Shown here piece by piece: positions 55,948-63,459 of a stretch of 64,000 bases of DNA. Each line of letters opens with the position of its first letter. The first letter of the stretch is position 1. The DNA is from Streptomyces thermolilacinus SPC6 (GTDB lineage Bacteria > Actinomycetota > Actinomycetes > Streptomycetales > Streptomycetaceae), in contig NZ_ASHX02000001.1 of the NCBI RefSeq assembly GCF_000478605.2, forward strand, positions 1,837,895-1,901,894. Reading direction: 5' to 3'. The notes beneath the pieces are model-generated. The model had not been told where the DNA came from. It saw only the letters and a program-made list of their open reading frames with translations, and did no database searches. The position numbers and the translations under genes are program-made.

Positions 55948-56982
55948 ATGCGCGTGGGAACCTTTGTGCTCGCGGCGCAGTTCCCCGGTCAGGGGCACAG
56001 CGAGGCGCTGCACCGCGCGGTGCGCTCGGCGGAGGTCGCCGAAGAGGCCGGCCTGGACGCGGTGTGGCTGGCGGAGCACCACTTCGTGCCGTACGGGGTG
56101 TGTCCCTCGGCGATCACGCTGGCGGCGCTGCTGCTGGGCCGGACGCGCCGCATCCGGGTCGGCACGGCGGTGAGCGTGCTGCCGACGGCCCATCCGGTCG
56201 CGCTCGGCGAGCAGGCGTCGCTGCTGCACATCACATCGGGCGGGCGGTTCACGCTCGGCGTGGGCCGGGGCGGCCCGTGGGTGGACCTGGAGGTGTTCGC
56301 GGCGGGGCTCAAGGCGTACGAGCGGCACTTCCCCGAGTCGCTGGACGTGCTGCTGCGCTGGCTGCGCCAGGACCGGGTCGGGGCGGACGGGGAACGGCAC
56401 CGCTTCCGGGAGGTCCCGGTCGTGCCCCGCCCCGACGAGCTGATCGACGGGTCGTCCGCGCCGGAGACGATCCTCGCCTGCACGTCCGCCAGGAGCGTCC
56501 GGCTCGCCGCCGCGCACGGCCTGCCCATGCTGCTGGGCATGCACTGCGGCGACGACGACAAGGCGGAGATGACCGCCCTGTGGCGGAGCGAGGCCCTGGC
56601 CGCGGGGCACACCCCCGACGAGGTGGCGCGGATCGCCGAACGGCATGTGTCCGCCGGGGTCGTCCAGCTCGCCGACCACACGCAGGACGCGGTGGAGACG
56701 CTCCTGAAGGCCCTGCCCGGCTGGCTGCGCCACGGCCTGGACGCCCATGTCACGGTGGACGGGCGGCCCAGGGCCATGCGGGACCCGTACGCGTACACGG
56801 AGCTGCTGTGCCGCCTCCACCCGGTTGGTACGCCCCGGCTCGCGGCGGACCGGCTGGCGGCCACGGCCGAGCGGACCGGCATCCGGCGGTTCGCGCTGCT
56901 GGCGGAGGGGTCAGGCCAGCTCGCGGCGACGGAGGAGAACGTACGCAGGCTCGGCGCCGAGGTCCTGCCCCTGCTGCGGTGA
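55948..56982 (+). CDS. LLM-class (luciferase-like) flavin-dependent oxidoreductase
   Basis: 344 residues starting MRVGTFVLAAQFPGQGHSEA; the ATG at 55948 is the first that fits the family. GLDAVWLAEHHFVPYGVCPS and RIRVGTAVSVLPTAHPVALG are typical luciferase-like barrel motifs, followed by LLHITSGGRFTLGVGRGGPW. It should bind FMN or F420 and act as a cytosolic monooxygenase or reductase. The substrate is unknown. It is divergent from the small zinc-motif gene and convergent with the SCO5389-family gene. Confidence 0.88.
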   Translation: MRVGTFVLAAQFPGQGHSEALHRAVRSAEVAEEAGLDAVWLAEHHFVPYGVCPSAITLAALLLGRTRRIRVGTAVSVLPTAHPVALGEQASLLHITSGGRFTLGVGRGGPWVDLEVFAAGLKAYERHFPESLDVLLRWLRQDRVGADGERHRFREVPVVPRPDELIDGSSAPETILACTSARSVRLAAAHGLPMLLGMHCGDDDKAEMTALWRSEALAAGHTPDEVARIAERHVSAGVVQLADHTQDAVETLLKALPGWLRHGLDAHVTVDGRPRAMRDPYAYTELLCRLHPVGTPRLAADRLAATAERTGIRRFALLAEGSGQLAATEENVRRLGAEVLPLLR

Positions 56983-57055
56983 CCGCGGCTGCCGCCCCTG
57001 CACCCGTCGTGCCTCCCGAGCGAGGCGATGCGGAGCGGCAACACGTGTGCGAGTG

Positions 57056-57448
57056 TCAGCAGTCGCGCAGCACCGGCGACTGGTTCAGCAGCTGCGCCCG
57101 TACGGAGGTGAAGCGGGCCAGCCGCTCGTCGGCCGCCGGGTCCAGCGGGAACACCGCGACGCGGTGGCAGTTCTGGAAGGCCAGCCGCACGCCGAAGTGG
57201 CGCTCCAACGCCCCCCGTATCGCGTCGCTGGCCAGCGCGCGCAGCAGCTGCCCGCGCGCCTGCTCGTCCGGCGGAGGCGTCTGGTTGTCGGCGAAGGCGC
57301 CCCCGTCCGCCCTCAGCCGGGCCACCAGAGAATCGATCATCTCCCACGCGAAGGGCAGGGAGGTCCGGACGCAGTCGACGAAGGCCTCTTCGTCGACCTC
57401 GCCTCGCTCGGCCTGTTCCAACAGCGCCGGTGAGACGTCGAGCGACAT
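57056..57448 (-). CDS. SCO5389-family conserved actinobacterial protein
   Basis: 130 residues starting MSLDVSPALLEQAERGEVDE with AGAGGAG upstream. A mainly helical N-terminal part (FVDCVRTSLPFAWEMIDSLV) is followed by RGQLLRALASDAIRGALERH, FGVRLAFQNCHRVAVFPL, and a Cys as the last residue. Three Cys occur in total. No enzymatic motif is present; the family is known by the S. coelicolor locus name only. The 5' leader holds a stable hairpin directly upstream of the ribosome binding site. Confidence 0.78.
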   Translation of the reverse strand: MSLDVSPALLEQAERGEVDEEAFVDCVRTSLPFAWEMIDSLVARLRADGGAFADNQTPPPDEQARGQLLRALASDAIRGALERHFGVRLAFQNCHRVAVFPLDPAADERLARFTSVRAQLLNQSPVLRDC

Positions 57449-57463
57449 GGGTTCTCCTCTCGC

Positions 57464-57484
57464 GACCCCGCCGGGAGCGGGGTC
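57464..57484 (-). promoter_or_regulatory. Leader hairpin before the SCO5389-family gene
   Basis: GACCCCGC-CGGGA-GCGGGGTC is a perfect 8-bp stem lying 15 nt upstream of the start codon on the minus strand, with AGAGGAG between hairpin and start. It could stabilise the message or modulate translation. Confidence 0.45.
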
Positions 57485-57668
57485 TTACGGGCAGGGAAGG
57501 AGGAGCCCCCGTACGCACACGCTGCGTGCACGAGTGACGACCTCCCGCTTCCACGGTAGGCGCGCTGCCCGGACCGCACCAGGAGATTGACCCACAACAG
57601 GCCAAGGAACCAGGGCCGTTTGGCACCGAATCGCGCGGAACCGCGTGTGTCGAGTAGCGTTGCGGACC

Positions 57669-58340
57669 ATGCGTCTCGTCATCGCCCGCTGCTCCGTGGA
57701 CTACGCGGGCCGGCTCACCGCCCACCTGCCCTCCGCTCCCCGTCTGATCCTGGTCAAGGCGGACGGCAGCGTCTCGATCCACGCCGACGACCGGGCCTAC
57801 AAGCCCCTGAACTGGATGTCGCCGCCGTGCACCCTCAAAGAGGGCGAAGGCGACTCCTCGGGCGTCTGGACCGTCGTCAACAAGGCGGGCGAGAAACTGA
57901 TCATCACGATGGAGGAGATCCTCCACGACTCGTCCCACGAACTGGGCGTCGATCCGGGCCTCATCAAGGACGGCGTGGAGGCGCACCTCCAGGAGCTGCT
58001 CGCCGACCGCATCGAGACGCTGGGCGAGGGGTACACGCTGATCCGCCGCGAGTACCCGACAGCGATCGGCCCGGTCGACATCCTGTGCCGGAACGGCGAG
58101 GGCGGCACGGTCGCCGTCGAGATCAAGCGGCGCGGCGAGATCGACGGCGTGGAGCAGCTCACCCGCTACCTGGAACTGCTCAACCGCGACCCGCACCTGG
58201 CGCCGGTCAAGGGCGTCTTCGCCGCGCAGGAGATCAAGCCGCAGGCGCGCGTCCTGGCGACGGACCGGGGCATCGACTGCGTGGTGCTGGACTACGACGC
58301 GCTGCGCGGCATCGAGGACGACAAGCTGCGGCTGTTCTGA
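57669..58340 (+). CDS. nucS: Endonuclease NucS (non-canonical mismatch repair)
   Basis: 223 residues. NucS cuts mismatched DNA and replaces MutS/MutL in most actinobacteria. The N-terminal domain (about 1-110; [33 protein letters not shown]) binds DNA. The C-terminal RecB-like nuclease contains [20 protein letters not shown] and [20 protein letters not shown], supplying the Asp and ExK catalytic residues. The last residues DDKLRLF match the beta-clamp-binding end of the family. TAGCGT (57655-57660) lies 8 nt before the ATG and no ribosome binding site is evident. It is monocistronic and ends in a strong terminator. Confidence 0.94.
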   Translation: MRLVIARCSVDYAGRLTAHLPSAPRLILVKADGSVSIHADDRAYKPLNWMSPPCTLKEGEGDSSGVWTVVNKAGEKLIITMEEILHDSSHELGVDPGLIKDGVEAHLQELLADRIETLGEGYTLIRREYPTAIGPVDILCRNGEGGTVAVEIKRRGEIDGVEQLTRYLELLNRDPHLAPVKGVFAAQEIKPQARVLATDRGIDCVVLDYDALRGIEDDKLRLF

Positions 58341-58373
58341 CGGTACGTCGGTTCCCCGCGTACGTGTACGTGT

Positions 58374-58406
58374 ACGGCCCCGGGCGGGGGTTCCGCCCGG
58401 GGCCGT
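58374..58406. terminator. Bidirectional terminator between nucS and the NTPase gene
   Basis: ACGGCCCCGGGCGG and CCGCCCGGGGCCGT pair perfectly over 14 bp around GGGTT. It lies 33 nt after both convergent stops. Confidence 0.9.
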
Positions 58407-58439
58407 CGTGCTGTGCGGGACCGCCGTGCCGGGTCCGGG

Positions 58440-61400
58440 TCAGGCGACCGTACCGCTCGGCTGCGGGGCGCCCGAGGGCATGACGACGTCGCTGGCAGTG
58501 GCCGATGAACCGCCACTCGAGTCGTCTCCGCCGGACGAGGTGCCCGAGGTGCCTCCCGCGCCGCCGCCCGTCGTGGCCGGGTCCTCCGTGGGCGGGGTGG
58601 GGGGCGCCGTGTCCGACGGGCTGGGGCTGGTGCTCGTGGAGCCCGACGGGTCGGGGCTGCTGGAGCCGCCCGAGGACGGGGAGCCCGTGGTGCTCGGGGA
58701 GGTGGTGGTGCCGCCCGTGCTGGTGGAGCCGCCCGTGCTGGCGCTGCCGCCGCCGCTGGTCGTGGTGCCGGACGTGGTGTCGTCGTCGTCGGCCGTGGAC
58801 GGGTCGGCGGCGGGGTCGGACGGGTCGTCGCCGCCCGTGGATCCGGAGGAGCCGGTCGTGCCGGGCTCGCGGGACGAGCTGGACCCGTCGCCCGTCGGCT
58901 CGCTGCCGGGGTCGCCCGTGCCGCCGCCGGACGTGCCGGTGGCGCCGTCCTCGTCGGGGGTCTCGTCGCCGAAGCCGCCGCCGGTGCCGTCGGCGTCCGT
59001 CGAGTGCTCGGTGACGACCCGGTCGCCGGTGGGGCCGGGGTCGCCGTCGCCGGAGGTCGCGCCGATGGTGACGACCGTGCCGAGGACCGCCGCGAGCACG
59101 GCGCCCGCCCCGGCCGCGACGAGGTTGCGCCGGGCGCCGCTGAGCATCAGGCCCCGCAGCCCCTTGTGCGCGGGCCGCTCCGCCTGCGGGTAGGCGTACT
59201 TGCCGCCGCCCGCGCCCGCGCCGGACGCGCCGTACGTCCGGTCGAAGTCCGCCGCGGCGGAGCTGGAGGGGGAACCGGCGCCCGCACCGGCCGTGGCGCC
59301 GAGCCCGAGGGCGGTCCCGGTGCCGAAGCCGGTTCCCGTGCCGGTGCCCGGGCCGGTCGCGGAGCCCGTACGGCTCCCGGTCCCGGCGGTGGAGCCGTAC
59401 GCCCCGGAGCCCGTGTCGCTGTCCGCGCCGGAGGAGGAACCGCCCGGCGTGGAGGCGCCGAAAGCCGTGCCGCCCGGCGTGGAGGCGCCGAAAGCCGGGC
59501 CGCCCGGTCCGGTCCCCGCGCCCGTACCCGCGCCGAGTCCCGTACCCGCGCCCAGGCCGCCCGCCGCGCCCGGGCCCGTACCGGAGCCGCCCGTACGACC
59601 CGCTCCGCCCGCTCCGCCCGGTGCGCCGCCCGGTGCGCCGCCGGGTGCGACACCGCCGGGGCCCGTCGTGCCCGCGCGGCCCGTGACCGGCGCCGGGCTC
59701 GCGCGAAGGCTGCCCGGCGGGGGCGTGGCCGGCTCCTCGTACGACGCGGCGCCGCGCTCGCGGTCGGCGACCAGGGCGAGGGCGCGCCGCCCGGCGACCG
59801 TGCCGCGCTTGTCGGCGAGGGCGCCGCGCATGGCTATGGACGCCTCCAGCTCGGCGCGCGCCCGGTCGAGATTGCCCCTGCACAGGGCGAGAACGCCCAA
59901 CTCGTGGTGGAAGTACGCCTCTTCGGCGACCTCACCGGCGAGCCGCGCGGCGGCCTGGCCGGAGCGCAGCGCCCGCTCCCAGGCGCCCCAGTGCAGCGCG
60001 GCGGCGAGGGCGGGCGCCGCGCTGCGGGCCAGCAGGACGGCGGCGCTGGCGTGCCCGGCCTCCTGGCTGGAGGCGAGGACGTGGAGTGCGGCGAGTACGG
60101 CGTCGGCCTCGGCGGCGACCCGCTCGGGCGCGACGGAGGGGTGACCGGCCCACCAGGCGTAGTGCTGGGCGGCGGTGTGGGCGCGGCCCAGGGCGCCCTC
60201 GTCGTAGCCGTGCTCGGCCAGCTGCTCGATGACACCGGCCGCCAGGCGGTGGCGGGGGCCGACGGGGGTGAGCAGCCCGCAGCGCACGAGCTCGCCGAGC
60301 GCGGCGTCGGCGTGGGTGTCGCCCACGAGGGCCGGGAGATGCGCCTGGTGGGGGACCTCGCCGCCGAGGGCGACGGCGAAGCGGAGCGTGTCGCGGGCGG
60401 CCTCGGAGAGCCGGGAGGCGAGTAGCGCGGCGGGCGCGGCGGCCTCACCGAGGCTCGGCAGGGGAGCGTCGCGGACGTCGGTGAAGACGCTGTCGTCCGG
60501 GTCCGTGTCGTCGCCCGCCGGTGCGGGGGCGCGCAGGACGTCGCGCTGCCGCAGCAGGGCACCGGCCTGGACGAAGCGGAGGGGCAGGCCCTCGGACTCG
60601 AACCAGAGGTCGCCCGCCCAGTTCGCCTCGTCGTCGGTGAGTGCCCGGTCGACGGCGTGCTCGAGGAGTTCGAGGGTGGTGGAGCGGTCGAGGCCGGTGA
60701 GGACCACCTCGTCCACGGACGCGTCCGGGGAGGGCGCGGGGGTGGCGGGCGTCGCGGCGAGGAGGAAGGCGCACTCGGGGGCCGCGTCGAGCAGCTCGTC
60801 CAGGGCCGCGCCGCCGAACTCCAGGTCGTCCACGACGACGACGGCGCCGATCTCGCGGATGTGGGCGAGCAGTCCGGCGCGGTCGGGGCGGTGGCCGGGC
60901 GCGTGGTGGACGGCGGCGAACAGCTCGTACAGCACCTCGCCGACGGTGCGGCGGTGACCGGAGAGGCGGATGACGCCGTCGGGCGCGAGGTCGGCGCAGC
61001 CGGCGGCGACCGCGTCGAGGAGTCGGGTGCGGCCGGAACCGGCGGGCCCGGTGAGGCGTACGGAACGGCCGCGGGAGAGGCTCTGGACGAGCCGTTCGCG
61101 CTCCTCGGCGCGCTGGAGCAGCGGCGGGTGCGGCGCCGCCGGCCCGGTGGGCACGGGCGGGGCGGCGGCGCGGTCGCGTTCGGCGCGCTGCCCGGGGGTG
61201 CGGCGGACCGGCGGCTCGGGCTGGCGGCCGGGCGGGCAGGGTTCGATCTCGCTGCCGTCGACGGGGTTGACGGTGAGGAGGAAGTCCCCGGCGACGAGCT
61301 GGGCGGTGCGGGCGGGGGCGGGGGTCTTGCCCGCGCCGACCGGGGCGGGCAGGTCGTCCCGGGAGGCGCGGGAGCCAGCGGCGTCGCCGCTCCTGTGGGC

Positions 61401-61454
61401 GGCGCCGTCGCCGTCGTGGCCGGGGTCGTCCGGCTGCGGGTTCATCGGGTCCAT
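58440..61454 (-). CDS. Large membrane-anchored P-loop NTPase with extracytoplasmic low-complexity tail
   Basis: 1004 residues from ATG 61454 (a second ATG follows three codons later). Residues 1-115 are disordered Pro/Arg. A LuxR/NB-ARC-like NTPase follows: RLTGPAGSGRTRLLDAVAAG near 135 (Walker A) and GAVVVVDDLEFGGAAL near 215 (Walker B), then a helical region with TPR-like spacing (HHELGVLALCRGNLDRARAE). Residues about 580-760 are Gly/Ala/Pro/Thr-rich with a tandem FGASTPGG repeat. A single membrane helix is AAGAGAVLAAVLGTVVTIGA near 775-798, and the last 200 residues are Ser/Thr/Gly/Asp/Pro-rich and predicted outside. No DNA-binding or peptidase domain is seen. It could be a signalling or scaffolding NTPase; the function is unknown. 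Confidence 0.78.
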   Translation of the reverse strand: MDPMNPQPDDPGHDGDGAAHRSGDAAGSRASRDDLPAPVGAGKTPAPARTAQLVAGDFLLTVNPVDGSEIEPCPPGRQPEPPVRRTPGQRAERDRAAAPPVPTGPAAPHPPLLQRAEERERLVQSLSRGRSVRLTGPAGSGRTRLLDAVAAGCADLAPDGVIRLSGHRRTVGEVLYELFAAVHHAPGHRPDRAGLLAHIREIGAVVVVDDLEFGGAALDELLDAAPECAFLLAATPATPAPSPDASVDEVVLTGLDRSTTLELLEHAVDRALTDDEANWAGDLWFESEGLPLRFVQAGALLRQRDVLRAPAPAGDDTDPDDSVFTDVRDAPLPSLGEAAAPAALLASRLSEAARDTLRFAVALGGEVPHQAHLPALVGDTHADAALGELVRCGLLTPVGPRHRLAAGVIEQLAEHGYDEGALGRAHTAAQHYAWWAGHPSVAPERVAAEADAVLAALHVLASSQEAGHASAAVLLARSAAPALAAALHWGAWERALRSGQAAARLAGEVAEEAYFHHELGVLALCRGNLDRARAELEASIAMRGALADKRGTVAGRRALALVADRERGAASYEEPATPPPGSLRASPAPVTGRAGTTGPGGVAPGGAPGGAPGGAGGAGRTGGSGTGPGAAGGLGAGTGLGAGTGAGTGPGGPAFGASTPGGTAFGASTPGGSSSGADSDTGSGAYGSTAGTGSRTGSATGPGTGTGTGFGTGTALGLGATAGAGAGSPSSSAAADFDRTYGASGAGAGGGKYAYPQAERPAHKGLRGLMLSGARRNLVAAGAGAVLAAVLGTVVTIGATSGDGDPGPTGDRVVTEHSTDADGTGGGFGDETPDEDGATGTSGGGTGDPGSEPTGDGSSSSREPGTTGSSGSTGGDDPSDPAADPSTADDDDTTSGTTTSGGGSASTGGSTSTGGTTTSPSTTGSPSSGGSSSPDPSGSTSTSPSPSDTAPPTPPTEDPATTGGGAGGTSGTSSGGDDSSGGSSATASDVVMPSGAPQPSGTVA
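59439..59497 (-). repeat. 30-bp tandem repeat in the NTPase gene
   Basis: A 30-bp unit beginning CCGCCCGGCGTGGAGGCGCC occurs twice in tandem with only the junction bases differing, encoding two copies of FGASTPGG in the linker. Confidence 0.85.
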
Positions 61455-61938
61455 GGTGAAAGCCCCCAAAAGCGTGGTGCGGCGAAGCCCCTCCCGGCCG
61501 ATCTGCACGCGCGTGTCGCTTCTGGTCCGGTGCCCGCCGTGTGGGTCCGTCGTGGGCAGACGTCCAAGACCCTAGACGCTCCCCGGGTGGGGGGAAACAG
61601 CCGGGGTACCGGCCGCCCCAGACGTCACGGTCTTGTGAGTATGGGTGGCTGGAACCGCCTGGGGCGTTTTGCCACCGCATGTACGGCACGCCCGCGCCGC
61701 CCGCCCACAAGGCCCCCACGAATCACCCGCAGGACACCCGCACAAGCCACCCGTACGCCACACGCCCGGGACCGGCACGCCACGCCCGTCCGACCCCCGC
61801 GCACCCCGCTCGCATGCGTCGCCGCCCGTACAAGACGGCCGGGCCGGCGGGCACGTACGAAGCACCCACCGGCCCGGCCCGCCGTAGCACCGCCGGAGCC
61901 GCCGTCCACCACCTCGGGCGGGAACGGCTCGGGGTCGC
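61455..61938. other. 484-bp intergenic region between the NTPase and STAS genes
   Basis: No gene is supported. Near the NTPase side TAGGGT (complement of 61571-61576) could be a -10 with a leader of about 115 nt. The middle (61700-61830) is C-rich with recurrent CCCGTACG and CACGCC words and no open frame with coding character. The STAS terminator occupies 61837-61879. Confidence 0.45.
61837..61879 (-). terminator. Terminator of the STAS gene
   Basis: GGCCGGGCCGG and CCGGCCCGGCC pair perfectly over 11 bp; with one mismatch the stem extends by three more G-C pairs. It lies 60 nt downstream of the STAS stop on the minus strand. Confidence 0.75.
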
Positions 61939-62262
61939 TCAGACGCGGGGCAGGGACTCCGCGGCGAGGCCGCCCTCGATGGCGAGGATGCGGTGGAGCC
62001 GCGTCGCCACGAGGAGGCGCTGCATCTGGGGCGGTACACCGCGCAGGACCAGACGGCGGCCGCAGCGTCCCGCGCGGCGGTGTGCGCCCATGATGACCCC
62101 GAGCCCCGTGGCGTCCCAGGAGTCGAGACCCGTCAGGTCGAGCACGAGGTCCCCGGCTCCGTCGTCCACCGCGGAGTGCAGGATCGTACGGGCGTCCGCC
62201 GCGCTGCGGACGTCGAGGCGGCCCCCGACGACCAGCTCGGTGTGGTCGCCCCTGATGTGCAT
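61939..62262 (-). CDS. STAS-domain protein (anti-sigma factor antagonist-like) without the usual phospho-Ser
   Basis: 107 residues from ATG 62262 with GGGGAG six nt upstream. The STAS fold is clear: GDHTELVVGGRLDVRSAADA, GDLVLDLTGLDSWDATGLGV and GRRLVLRGVPPQMQRLL. In SpoIIAA and BldG the switch loop reads DSSGLG or DSTGLG and the first Ser is phosphorylated. Here the sequence is DATGLG, so that Ser is Ala near residue 52. The protein may be constitutively active or regulated otherwise. No kinase or sigma factor gene is adjacent. From memory it matches S. coelicolor SCO5386. Confidence 0.86.
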   Translation of the reverse strand: MHIRGDHTELVVGGRLDVRSAADARTILHSAVDDGAGDLVLDLTGLDSWDATGLGVIMGAHRRAGRCGRRLVLRGVPPQMQRLLVATRLHRILAIEGGLAAESLPRV

Positions 62263-62305
62263 ATGCGCTCCCCGAGAGTGCTGTTCGTGTTCTGCCACGT
62301 CTTTC

Positions 62306-62315
62306 TGTTGCAACA
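62306..62315. promoter_or_regulatory. Palindrome TGTTGCAACA upstream of the STAS gene
   Basis: A perfect 10-bp palindrome in an AT-richer patch 43 bp upstream of the STAS start. It is a possible operator; the regulator is unknown. Confidence 0.35.
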
Positions 62316-62363
62316 AGTGACTGCCGCATCACCTGAGCAGTTGCGTGTTGTAAGCGAACCGAT

Positions 62364-62398
62364 ACCAAATTCACCCCGGAGGGTGAGGCCGGTTTGGT
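62364..62398 (-). terminator. Compound hairpin after the 3-hydroxybutyryl-CoA dehydrogenase gene
   Basis: Outer arms ACCAAA/TTTGGT enclose an inner TCACCC-CGGA-GGGTGA stem, just beyond the dehydrogenase stop on the minus strand. Confidence 0.6.
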
Positions 62399-62407
62399 GT
62401 GGAGGGC

Positions 62408-63262
62408 TCAGTGCTTGTAGAAGCCCTGCCCGCTCTTGCGTCCGATGTCACCGGCGTCCACCATCCGGCGCATCAGCTCCGGCGGCGCGAACTTCTCGTC
62501 CTGGGACTCGGTGTAGATGTTGCTGGTGGCGTGGAGCAGGATGTCGACGCCCGTCAGGTCGGCGGTGGCCAGCGGACCCATGGCGTGACCGAAGCCCAGC
62601 TTGCAGGCGATGTCGATGTCCTCGGCGGACGCGACGCCCGACTCGTACAGCTTCGCCGCCTCGACGACCAGCGCCGAGATGAGGCGGGTGGTGACGAACC
62701 CGGCGACGTCGCGGTTGACGACGATGCAGGTCTTGCCGACCGACTCGGCGAACTCGCGGGCGGTGGCGAGGGTTTCGTCGCTCGTCTTGTAGCCGCGGAC
62801 GAGCTCGCACAGCTGCATCATGGGGACGGGCGAGAAGAAGTGCGTGCCGACGACGCGCTCGGGGCGCTCGGTGACCGCCGCGATCTTGGTGATCGGGATG
62901 GCGGACGTGTTGGAGGCGAGGACCGCGTCGTCCCGGACGAGCTTGTCGAGGGCGCGGAAGATCTCGTGCTTGACCTCGAGCTTCTCGAAGACGGCCTCGA
63001 CCACGATGTCGGCGTCCGCGACGGCGTCCAGGTCGGTGGTCGCGGTGATGCGGCCCAGGGCGGCCTCGGCGTCGGCGGCGTCGAGCTTGCCCTTGGAGAC
63101 GAATTTGTCGTACGACGCCTTGATGCCGTCCGTACCGCGCGTGAGGGCGGCGTCAGTGACGTCGCGCAGCACGACGTCCCAACCGGCCTGGGCCGAGACC
63201 TGCGCGATGCCCGACCCCATGAGTCCGGCGCCGATGACGGCGAGCTTCCTGGCCACGATCAT
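62408..63262 (-). CDS. 3-hydroxybutyryl-CoA dehydrogenase
   Basis: 284 residues. The N-terminal Rossmann motif is KLAVIGAGLMGSGIAQVSAQ. NTSAIPITKIAAVTERPERV with GTHFFSPVPMMQLCELV gives the catalytic His and Asn region, and FGHAMGPLATADLTGVD is in the C-terminal dimerisation domain. It oxidises or reduces 3-hydroxyacyl-CoA with NAD(P), upstream of crotonyl-CoA and n-butyryl-CoA. The end GQGFYKH is typical of the short PaaH/FadB type. AGGGGAA lies just upstream of the ATG. It is divergent from the adenosyltransferase gene. Confidence 0.94.
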   Translation of the reverse strand: MIVARKLAVIGAGLMGSGIAQVSAQAGWDVVLRDVTDAALTRGTDGIKASYDKFVSKGKLDAADAEAALGRITATTDLDAVADADIVVEAVFEKLEVKHEIFRALDKLVRDDAVLASNTSAIPITKIAAVTERPERVVGTHFFSPVPMMQLCELVRGYKTSDETLATAREFAESVGKTCIVVNRDVAGFVTTRLISALVVEAAKLYESGVASAEDIDIACKLGFGHAMGPLATADLTGVDILLHATSNIYTESQDEKFAPPELMRRMVDAGDIGRKSGQGFYKH

Positions 63263-63447
63263 TCCCCTTCACACGCGTCCGCTTTTCGGTTCTCCGGCGG
63301 GAGGTTACTGCCCGGGAGGGTCCCTGTGGCGATGAAGAGATGCGCGTCACGTCTCAGATGACGGACATCACATCGGGACGCCGCGTCAGGTGAGCCGCGC
63401 GCCATGTCCGAGGGGAGTACGGGCCTTCCGGCGCGCCGTTACCTCAC

Positions 63448-63453
63448 TAGGCT
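63448..63453 (+). promoter_or_regulatory. -10 element of a probable leaderless cobalamin adenosyltransferase transcript
   Basis: TAGGCT is followed by 6 nt (GGCCGT) and the ATG; TTCCGG 17 nt further upstream is a poor -35. No ribosome binding site and no cobalamin riboswitch precede the gene. Confidence 0.6.
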
Positions 63454-63459
63454 GGCCGT

